From BOG-1112 sp964635325 (GTDB lineage Bacteria > Bdellovibrionota_B > Oligoflexia > Oligoflexales > Bog-1112), in the NCBI GenBank assembly GCA_964635325.1, contig CAZWOL010000051.1, positions 1 to 20,310 on the forward strand: 20,310 nt of DNA, read 5' to 3'. The position numbers and the translations under genes were made by a program. The notes under the pieces are model-generated. The model was not told the DNA's origin, made no database searches, and saw nothing but the letters and a program-made list of their open reading frames with translations. Below, piece by piece: positions 1-6,014 of the stretch. Within the stretch, counting starts at the first letter, position 1; each line of letters opens with the position of its first letter.

Positions 1-168
1 CCAAGCAGCATCACAAGCAGCATCCCAAGCAACATCCCTAGCAACATCCCAAGCAACATCCCCTGCAGCAGACCAAGCAGCATACCAAGCAGCAGACTCA
101 GCAGCTTCCCCAGCAGCAGACTCAGCAGCTTCCCCAGCAGCAGACTCAGCAGCTTCCTGAGCAGCATC
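1..168. repeat. 24-bp tandem repeat inside the alanine-tetrad gene
   Basis: About 6.5 in-frame units of 24 bp, each containing two 12-bp half-units built on GCAGCA or GCAACA on the plus strand. The three units at about 87-159 are nearly identical, while those at 1-86 have diverged. Because the unit is a multiple of three, copy-number changes would keep the frame. This makes it a likely site of length variation between strains. Confidence 0.85.
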
Positions 169-336
169 CAGTATTCCATAGAGTTGGAGCACTTTTAGTT
201 GGCTCCTTCGTATCGACTCGGAGAGCTCTAAAGAGGGCTTCAAAGACGAGAGTTTAGCCTGATCATCCTCAGAAGCTTTTGCATTTCTTGCAAAGACAAG
301 CACAAAAATCGTTAGCATTGTAGACAACATTTTCAT
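1..336 (-). CDS. Secreted alanine-rich tetrad-repeat protein (N-terminal part, runs off the left edge)
   Basis: Function is unknown. The reading frame is open from an ATG at 336 to the window edge, giving 112 codons with no stop. AGGAG lies 7 nt upstream of the ATG. Residues 1-21 form a signal peptide: a Lys at position 2, a hydrophobic core TMLTIFVLVFA, and a likely cleavage after NAKA. A charged stretch of about 35 residues follows. From about residue 57 to the edge, every fourth pair of residues is Ala-Ala or Val-Ala, separated by pairs such as ES, GE, WD, WY and RD. At DNA level this is a 24-bp tandem repeat of about 6.5 units; the units nearest the N-terminus are almost identical and later ones have diverged. 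The spacing suggests one long Ala-faced helix in the periplasm or envelope. Similar AAxD/AAxA runs occur in some putative immunity proteins, but I cannot assign this one to that family. The C-terminus is outside the window. Confidence 0.75.
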   Translation of the reverse strand, partial: MKMLSTMLTIFVLVFARNAKASEDDQAKLSSLKPSLELSESIRRSQLKVLQLYGILDAAQEAAESAAGEAAESAAGEAAESAAWYAAWSAAGDVAWDVARDVAWDAACDAAW

Positions 337-597
337 TACGACTCTCCTGTGAATGACACTAACAGGCCTGAATGATAACCTACAAATTTTAAAAGCTACT
401 TTAAATCCGACTTGTAGATATTGCTCACTCATTTCTCCAAAGTTGCAAAAATCTATAAAATTTAGCAACCTGAGTATGAGAAAATGATTTTTCGAGCAAC
501 TTCTGACAGATTTTGTAGAACAAGAGTCACAAAAGGGATGCCTCGGACGAGGGCCAGAAAAATATCAGAGGCCACGTCACCTTTGTTATCGGAGCCG

Positions 598-660
598 GCT
601 TACATCACTCCGTATAATTTGTATGTAAGCGGTTCATGAACCGACGTATTTACGTTGGTT
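598..660. promoter_or_regulatory. Cluster of three adjacent dyads (operator or RNA switch candidate)
   Basis: GCTTACAT at 598-605 pairs with ATGTAAGC at 623-630. It is followed directly by the perfect 14-bp palindrome CGGTTCATGAACCG at 630-643. AACCGACGT at 639-647 can also pair with ACGTTGGTT at 652-660 around a four-base loop, with one G-T pair. The AACC at 639-642 is shared by the last two structures, so in RNA they would exclude each other. The role is unknown. An operator, a recombination site or an attenuator are all possible. Confidence 0.4.
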
Positions 661-693
661 GAGTAAACGGTTTTAATGGGAAGAATTTAGAGG

Positions 694-1021
694 TGTCCTG
701 TCCGAGCAAGGGTGACACAAAAGCAGGTCTAAAATTAAGACAAGTCTGATGCGCTCTTCGATCCTCTCTGATTCCAGTACGTTATTCTCTCATTTCTTGT
801 CTTCTGTCTAGCTCTAAACCTCTCGTTGAACAGCTTTCCTTGTCCTTGTGCATGAACTGCAGCAGGAGCGAATCCTCCATTTCCAATGTTGTGATCTGGA
901 TAGCACTCTTGCAAGTCGATCTCTTCCCATTTCAGTGTGCCAATCACTCGTTCTAATTTTGTTAAAGCCACCCTACCTTGATACACAGCTTCATCAAGAG
1001 CACCCTTGCTCGGACAGGACA
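694..1021. repeat. Segment bounded by a perfect 21-bp inverted repeat
   Basis: The 20-mer GTCCTGTCCGAGCAAGGGTG at 695-714 recurs exactly as its reverse complement at 1001-1020. One more matching base on the outer side (694/1021) makes 21 bp. The enclosed segment is 286 bp. No target-site duplication is visible, because the flanks (agagg and accgc) differ. The geometry suits an invertible promoter segment, a small non-autonomous element (MITE), or a structured RNA closed by a 21-bp stem. No recombinase or transposase gene is in the window to choose between these. Confidence 0.7.
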
Positions 1022-1276
1022 ACCGCTTGTGGACTCACCTCAAGTACGGTGCAAATGTTCGCTAGGCTTTCACCTACTTTCCTTGCTTCGGTAATGATGA
1101 TCAAAAAGTCTTTGCAAATTTTGCAAGACAGCTTGTTATTCCTCGAAAAATTGATGCGACAAATCTGAAGGTCGCTTGCATTTGGAGTGACGAGCATGAG
1201 CCTTTACAACAACGATCAATCACTGCTAGGAAAAAATATCGCATCCTCGGATGACAATCCATGCTAAACTGTATCC

Positions 1277-3022
1277 ATGCAAAAATCTTTAAAGCCCAGC
1301 TTATATTTTTTTGTTGGTGTGTTCGTTGCATTTGCAATTTTAATAGCCTATGCAGCTTCTGCGCAAAGCAAAGCGGAATGGTTATTTGCCTACACCTCTT
1401 TCTACTTTTTCAATGGCTTGCTGATCGCGTGGAGCTATTGTAAATACAACTGGACCCTACCTACACTGCATGGACCTTCTCCAGGAGCTCGGTGGGGGGC
1501 CTTGCTCTTTGCTTTAGTCATCACTCTGATTGTTTGGTTTGGGGTCGAGCATAGCTTCAAGGTACTGAGCGATGAAGCCAACCTCATGGCTATCTCTCAG
1601 TCACTGGCCTTCGAAAAAACATCTTACAACCATACGATGGGACGCTGGTACTACGACAACTTTTGGCCCCTCGCAAATGGTCTCGACAAGCGCCCCATAC
1701 TTTTCCCATACCTTCTACATTTCTTTCACGTAATCCTTGGCTATTCTGTTGCAAATGTCTTTCTCTTCAATGCCATTTTGCTTTTTCTTTTGCTATATCT
1801 TGTTTTTTTGATTGCCTATCCCGTTGGGGGTTTTCTTACGGGTATTGCTGCAATGCTCTTTGTTGTTTCACAGCCCATAGTACCGATTACTGCTATTTCT
1901 GGTGGTTTTGACCTACTCGCATGTTTACTGCAGATTTATGTTGCGTACTTGGTTCTGCAATTGTGTTGGAAAGAGGATGACTCACTACGTCCTCTTATCT
2001 GGTACACTTTGATTCTTCTGGTGCACACGCGTTATGAGAATCTAATCGCTTTTCCGATCGTGATGAGCTGCCTCTGGTTCTTTGGTCGATTTACTCTAGC
2101 TGACCTGAAGAAGCACCCCTATCTATACTCTCTTTCTTTGCTTTTCCTTCTTCCACGCATATGGCAACTTCTGGTTCCACAAAACTATGAAAATCCTCCT
2201 GGCGTTCCGGTCATCGGTTGGTCGAACTTTGTCAAACACTTCCCTATTTTTGCTCAAGATTTTTTCAACCTGCGTTTTGAACTACCCTATGCAACGCTAC
2301 TGAATATTGCCTGCCTCGGTATATTGCTTGTTTGGGGAATTGCTTACACACGCAAACGCCAACTTATGCCTCGTACTGTACTGCCTTTTGTATTGGTACT
2401 ACTTGCATTTGCAGGATCGGAACTCTGTATCTCACTGAGCCATCACTTTGGAGTCTTCAATCACCCAACCCAGGCTCGTCTCTTTCTTGTTTTTGTAGTC
2501 ACACTCTCTCTGACTCCACTGCTCCTGACGTCTTTAGGCGGACGTAAATGGAGTGGTTCACTTTTAGCGGTTAGTACAGTTTTGTTTCTCACCTATTTTC
2601 CGATCGCACGAGAAAATCGCTTTGTCAACAAACTCACGATCATTCGCAAGACCCACTGGACTTATGAGTTTATAGAATCTTTAAATAACCCTAATATTCT
2701 AGTGATCGTTGATAGGCCTGGTATTTATACGATTCGCCCCGTCGGAGCCGTTGATTTCACTTGGGCAAAAGCTAATCGAACGATGATTCGCGATGACCTC
2801 AAACGTCATCTCTACGATGCCGTCTATGTGATCGAAGACATCACTTACAATACAAATCACTCCCCAATGTCCGAAGTTTTCGCTTTAGAAACCGTCTTTG
2901 AGCGCCAAAACACACCAGAACAAGCTGTGCGCATTTCCAAAGTGCTGCTTCAATCAAATACGTACCAATCCGACGGAAGCAAGTACCCAAATCCAACAAG
3001 TGCTCGCGAAACACCCTTGTAA
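1277..3022 (+). CDS. GT-C type membrane glycosyltransferase, PMT/ArnT (GT39)-like
   Basis: Polytopic membrane protein of 581 residues with roughly a dozen hydrophobic helices. The N-terminal third has the features of lipid-linked-sugar glycosyltransferases of the GT-C fold. There is an acidic pair, Asp99-Glu100 (sequence SDEANLM), just after the second or third helix, where this fold carries its catalytic acid in the first large periplasmic loop. It is followed by a KRPILFPYLLHFF segment of the kind seen in ArnT/PMT_2 proteins. Such enzymes use a polyprenyl-phosphate sugar to modify lipid A, proteins or glycans at the periplasmic face; the acceptor cannot be told here. The soluble C-terminal part (from about residue 455) is short. 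There is no clear Shine-Dalgarno sequence. A TGCTAAACT element 6 nt upstream of the ATG suggests a very short or absent leader, which is inference. The last 24 codons overlap the convergent lipoprotein gene. Confidence 0.75.
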   Translation: MQKSLKPSLYFFVGVFVAFAILIAYAASAQSKAEWLFAYTSFYFFNGLLIAWSYCKYNWTLPTLHGPSPGARWGALLFALVITLIVWFGVEHSFKVLSDEANLMAISQSLAFEKTSYNHTMGRWYYDNFWPLANGLDKRPILFPYLLHFFHVILGYSVANVFLFNAILLFLLLYLVFLIAYPVGGFLTGIAAMLFVVSQPIVPITAISGGFDLLACLLQIYVAYLVLQLCWKEDDSLRPLIWYTLILLVHTRYENLIAFPIVMSCLWFFGRFTLADLKKHPYLYSLSLLFLLPRIWQLLVPQNYENPPGVPVIGWSNFVKHFPIFAQDFFNLRFELPYATLLNIACLGILLVWGIAYTRKRQLMPRTVLPFVLVLLAFAGSELCISLSHHFGVFNHPTQARLFLVFVVTLSLTPLLLTSLGGRKWSGSLLAVSTVLFLTYFPIARENRFVNKLTIIRKTHWTYEFIESLNNPNILVIVDRPGIYTIRPVGAVDFTWAKANRTMIRDDLKRHLYDAVYVIEDITYNTNHSPMSEVFALETVFERQNTPEQAVRISKVLLQSNTYQSDGSKYPNPTSARETPL

Positions 3023-4350
3023 CTCACATGACGATCACGAATGGTCTGCGTTTCGGCAAGACCTACGATTTCTGCAAAGAGATAAACATTACGTTGTAAA
3101 AATGCTTCGTAAAAAAAATGAATCATCGGACTGATCTGTAGCGAGACTTGCCTATAGCCATGGGAATTCATCGTAAGATAATAACCTGGAGCAAGACCTG
3201 CCCCTATACCGAAAGCTCCCATAGGCGTGTGCAAACTCACATCTCCATAGACTTCAACAAGCAAACGTAAGAATGTCCAATCTTCATCTATGTAGGTATT
3301 GGACTCTCTATCCAAAATATGAAGCTTGAAACGGTCATAAAAAATAGGGTAGTTGATCGCCCAAGATTTGGATACATCCCAGTTATCATAGGCACTGAGA
3401 TCCGAACGCGAGCTTAGCTCTATAAACAAAGAAGTACTCTTTCGCGAGACAGATTCGACCTGATATTGATAGCGTCCCTCAAAATTAGGACTCATCGCAT
3501 CCATACCTGACCCTACAAAGGTAGGAATGAGATTCATTGCGAGATCTTTCCAATTCCGCTTTTTTTCAAAAAACCCTTGTTGGGTATTCGGTTTAGAAAG
3601 CAAAAATGTTTCTCCCGAACTTTTCTCGTGATTATGAATATCCAGAAAATGTGGGGTCACTTCGAAAGTAGATCCCTTGTCGACAATCTGGAAGTCAACC
3701 ACAGTATTGGCACCAGTCTGTAGAGCCCAATAATTGTAATGATTCTGTGGAAAGTCACGATTTTGAGTGTCTTTAGTGATTTTGAAGCGTCGATAAATGT
3801 AGTCACTCTGCTTGCGACGGATGATTTGATCGCAGGCTTTTTTCTGTGTAAGTAAAATTTCACGAGCTCGGTTCTCGACAGCTTCCGATACGCCTGCAAC
3901 ATCACTATAGGGTGGGAGAATCAGAAAGTGTCGGCAAAAATCTGTACCGTTCTGTTTAGTATCGAGATTTAGAACAACAGCTTCTGGACAAGTCCAAGCA
4001 GCCTCTGAGAGAGCATCAACACCCAACCCAAGACCAAAGACACCGATCCCAATCAAACTGAGCCCACCCAATGCCCCAAAAAACAGGTTACCTAGGCCCG
4101 AATCCACCCACCGATAGTGACAGGGAAAGACATGCTTCTTGCGTACACCATCCACTTCCGTCTCAAATTCAAGGGACTTTCGACGCATAAATGATGCGAC
4201 AACTGGCGTCTGAAGACCGGGCTTTTTCGATCCCGTCTCCACATTGGTACCACGCGGCTGTGAGTCCACGGAGATCAGCTGTGACCGCGAAAATATGCTA
4301 GCGCATCCGGAGAGCTGCAAGGCAAAAAAGATGATAAAACAATGGCGCAT
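2950..4350 (-). CDS. Lipoprotein with PEGA-like N-terminal region
   Basis: Predicted lipoprotein of 466 residues. The ATG at 4350 is preferred over a TTG 24 bp upstream, because it puts an ideal lipoprotein signal at the N-terminus: hydrophobic FIIFFALQ, lipobox LSGC and acylated Cys16. AAAGG lies about 9 nt upstream. Next comes a segment of the form SVDSQPRGTNVETG...TPVVASFMRR, the pattern of PEGA-like surface lipoproteins (Ser-x-Pro-x-Gly-x-x-Val then Thr-Pro). A Gly-rich hydrophobic patch ending DALSEAAWTCP follows, matching a common shape in small bacterial envelope lipoproteins. The remainder, about 300 residues, is a soluble domain I do not recognise. Its aromatic-rich C-terminal third could form strands or contact the outer membrane. 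Position in the outer membrane is inferred from Ala at +2 after the Cys rather than Asp. The 3' end overlaps the glycosyltransferase gene by 73 bp on the opposite strand. Confidence 0.7.
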   Translation of the reverse strand: MRHCFIIFFALQLSGCASIFSRSQLISVDSQPRGTNVETGSKKPGLQTPVVASFMRRKSLEFETEVDGVRKKHVFPCHYRWVDSGLGNLFFGALGGLSLIGIGVFGLGLGVDALSEAAWTCPEAVVLNLDTKQNGTDFCRHFLILPPYSDVAGVSEAVENRAREILLTQKKACDQIIRRKQSDYIYRRFKITKDTQNRDFPQNHYNYWALQTGANTVVDFQIVDKGSTFEVTPHFLDIHNHEKSSGETFLLSKPNTQQGFFEKKRNWKDLAMNLIPTFVGSGMDAMSPNFEGRYQYQVESVSRKSTSLFIELSSRSDLSAYDNWDVSKSWAINYPIFYDRFKLHILDRESNTYIDEDWTFLRLLVEVYGDVSLHTPMGAFGIGAGLAPGYYLTMNSHGYRQVSLQISPMIHFFYEAFLQRNVYLFAEIVGLAETQTIRDRHVSYKGVSRALVGFGYLLPSDWYVFD

Positions 4351-4421
4351 GAGGAAATACCTTTCAGAGTACAACCTGGACTGTATACTAGAATGATCGG
4401 ATTCGATGATAAAGGCCTCTC

Positions 4422-4556
4422 ATGAAGATAATTCATCCAGCAAAAAAACACGGTAAGAAAATTGTCGCGATTGTAGGAAGTGGCTTTGCAAGTTTGAAGA
4501 CCAGAGTTACAGCAAGGTCCCCTTCAATAGTAATGCTGCGAAAGAGAAGTAGATGA
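4422..4556 (+). pseudogene. Possible truncated 5' end of an FAD/NAD-binding oxidoreductase gene
   Basis: A 44-codon frame starts at an ATG 6 nt after AAAGG. It encodes a basic N-terminus followed by KIVAIVGSGFASL. The GxGxxA loop after a hydrophobic strand is the first beta-alpha turn of a Rossmann FAD/NAD fold. From about 4507 the frame runs antisense through the 3' end of mgtE and stops, so only about 28 codons could be remnant. A possible -10, TATACT, lies at 4384-4389. A chance match in a spacer is the main alternative. A functional small protein is less likely because nothing follows the dinucleotide-binding turn. Confidence 0.35.
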
Positions 4557-5844
4557 TCAATCCTGACACATCCACGAGCGTTGCAACGAAGGGCGCAGAA
4601 GCAGTTGCAGGATCGAGCTTAAGACGTTTCAAAATAAACGGCAACATGGATCCACTGATACTTCCCCACAAGACTATGCCGACCAAACTACATGCAACTG
4701 TGAATGCGACGAGAAGATAGTGTTCACCATAAAGCGTATTGCGATTCGGCCATAGTAAAATCCTCATCATACCTATAGTTCCAAGAATGACACCGAGAGC
4801 TGTTCCGATAAAGAGCTCTCGAGCAAGCACTCGCCACCAATCACGTAAGCGTATCTCACGCAAAGCCAAAGCCCTTACAACCAACGTCGAAGCCTGCGAT
4901 CCCGAATTACCACCACTACTGATAATCAGAGGAATAAAAAGTGCAAGTACGACAGCTTTTGCGATTTCACTTTCGTAGTTACTCATCGCTGTTGCCGTTA
5001 GCATCTCTCCAAGAAAAAGAATGACGAGCCAACTCGCACGTTTCTTAATCAATTGAAAAATATTGATCTTCAGATACGGCTCATCAAGGCTCTCCATACC
5101 CCCCAGTTTTTGGATATCTTCGGTTGCCTCTTCTTCAACAACATCAATGATGTCATCGACAGTGACGATCCCCTTCATCTGACCCGAAGCTGATACTACG
5201 GGAAGTGCTGTAAGAGAAGTCTTTGCAAATAGATCTTTAATCTGTTCTTGAGACATACGTTCATCTACAGTAATCAACGAAGTCTTCATCACATCTTGGA
5301 CTAGAGCTTCATTACCAGCAGTAAAAAGATTACGAAAGGCAACGATGCCAAGAAGTTTTTGTTCAGAATCTAAAGCATAAAGGTAACGCGTTGTCTCAGC
5401 ATTGGGTGCTTGCTTTTGCAGATAACGAATAGCTTCATCGACTGTCATATCTGGGCGTACACGTACAAAGCGTGGGTTCATCAGACCCCCAGCTTCGTCT
5501 TCTTTATAGGCAAGCAGTGCTTTGACCTCTTTGCGTGTACTCACATCCAATTGTTCAAGCATGAAACTACGAGCTGACAGTGGTGCCTCTTGAATCACGT
5601 CTGTCAAATCATCAGGAGGAAGCAGACGTATCCAAATACGCTGCTCACCAGCAGGATGCAGAAGTATCAAGTCTGCCTGATCATGTGAACGCAGACCTAA
5701 GAAAAAGTCATCTGCCTCAGCCCTAGGCAAGTTCGCAAAAATATTCAATCGCTCTTGGGGACTGAGGCTCCCCCATTTTTCACTGAGTGCGATGAGGGTC
5801 GATGTCTGAATACTAGACTGCGTCTTGAACGGAGATTCGCTCAT
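4507..5844 (-). CDS. mgtE: MgtE family magnesium channel/transporter
   Basis: Inner-membrane Mg2+ channel of 445 residues, full length for the family. Residues 1-125 are the cytosolic MgtE N-domain of helical repeats. Residues 126-250 are a CBS-domain pair; its second domain includes TALPVVSASGQMKGIVTVDD. An amphipathic plug helix region (about 255-270) then leads into five membrane helices. The conserved SSGGNSGSQAST segment is at 309-320. Near the C-terminus is the motif TLVDVSGLIIYF, whose Asp corresponds to the pore Mg2+-coordinating residue in characterised MgtE. In known members Mg2+ binding to the N and CBS domains closes the pore, so gating is by cytosolic Mg2+. The gene has its own likely promoter at 5886-5914, and a terminator separates it from htpG. 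No Mg2+ riboswitch was recognised in the short leader. AGG lies about 8 nt before the start. Confidence 0.95.
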   Translation of the reverse strand: MSESPFKTQSSIQTSTLIALSEKWGSLSPQERLNIFANLPRAEADDFFLGLRSHDQADLILLHPAGEQRIWIRLLPPDDLTDVIQEAPLSARSFMLEQLDVSTRKEVKALLAYKEDEAGGLMNPRFVRVRPDMTVDEAIRYLQKQAPNAETTRYLYALDSEQKLLGIVAFRNLFTAGNEALVQDVMKTSLITVDERMSQEQIKDLFAKTSLTALPVVSASGQMKGIVTVDDIIDVVEEEATEDIQKLGGMESLDEPYLKINIFQLIKKRASWLVILFLGEMLTATAMSNYESEIAKAVVLALFIPLIISSGGNSGSQASTLVVRALALREIRLRDWWRVLARELFIGTALGVILGTIGMMRILLWPNRNTLYGEHYLLVAFTVACSLVGIVLWGSISGSMLPFILKRLKLDPATASAPFVATLVDVSGLIIYFSFAALLLKGTLL

Positions 5845-5885
5845 AGAATTGCCTATAGTTTGTGAGTGTGTATCTGGATAAGGGA

Positions 5886-5914
5886 ATCATGACGCGAGCG
5901 CCAAGGCAAGTCAA
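5886..5914 (-). promoter_or_regulatory. Likely sigma70-type promoter of mgtE
   Basis: On the minus strand TTGACT (5909-5914) and CATGAT (5886-5891) are separated by 17 bp, giving 5/6 and 4/6 matches. The predicted leader before the mgtE ATG is about 35 nt. Confidence 0.45.
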
Positions 5915-5951
5915 TGAAGAAATCCGTTCAAGGTAGTCTAGAGCGAACTCG

Positions 5952-6014
5952 AAAAAGACGACTTCCTTTCACCTCAAGCCAAATACGAGTCGAGATGGGG
6001 AAGTCGTCGTTTTG
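5952..6014 (-). terminator. Intrinsic terminator downstream of htpG
   Basis: On the minus strand GACGACTTCC (5999-6008) pairs perfectly with GGAAGTCGTC (5957-5966), followed directly by TTTTT. AAAA on the other side can extend the stem with the T-run. The loop is about 32 nt but can pair further through CATCTC/GAGGTG. It starts immediately after the htpG stop codon. The A-run on the opposite flank would allow weak bidirectional action. Confidence 0.8.

Larger units (their letters stand above)
337..1276. other. Long stretch without a convincing gene, holding dyads and an inverted-repeat-bounded segment
   Basis: This 940-bp stretch separates two divergently transcribed genes. The first part, to about 540, is AT-rich and probably holds the promoter of the left gene; no clear -35/-10 pair could be chosen. 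Positions 598-660 hold three consecutive dyads. Positions 694-1021 are bounded by a perfect 21-bp inverted repeat. Two short overlapping minus-strand frames, 994-1197 and 735-1022, are weakly protein-like. The upstream one contains a segment resembling a helix-turn-helix (GESLANICTVLEVSPQAV). They could be one frameshifted gene fragment, but no family was recognised. A possible extended -10 for the right-hand gene, TGCTAAACT, lies at 1262-1270. No RNA gene was recognised. Confidence 0.6.

Noticed and set aside
1..168. CRISPR array
   Set aside because: The repeats are 24-bp in-frame tandem units with no unique spacers, and they lie within an open reading frame with a signal peptide and ribosome binding site.
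606..632. Resemblance to a dif/Xer recombination site (CACTCCGTATAA...GTATGTAAGC)
   Set aside because: The two half-sites partly match known dif arms, but the spacing between them is 3 bp instead of 6 and the outer bases do not fit.
639..660. Integron attC-like site
   Set aside because: The hairpin carries AACC/GGTT but not the RYYYAAC and GTTRRRY core sites, and no integrase or cassette array is near.
694..1021. RNase P RNA or tmRNA enclosed by the 21-bp inverted repeat
   Set aside because: The size fits, but the conserved RNase P segments and the tRNA-like ends or tag frame of tmRNA are absent on both strands.
5845..5950. Mg2+ riboswitch (M-box or mgtA-type leader) before mgtE
   Set aside because: The predicted leader is only about 35 nt and shows no such structure.
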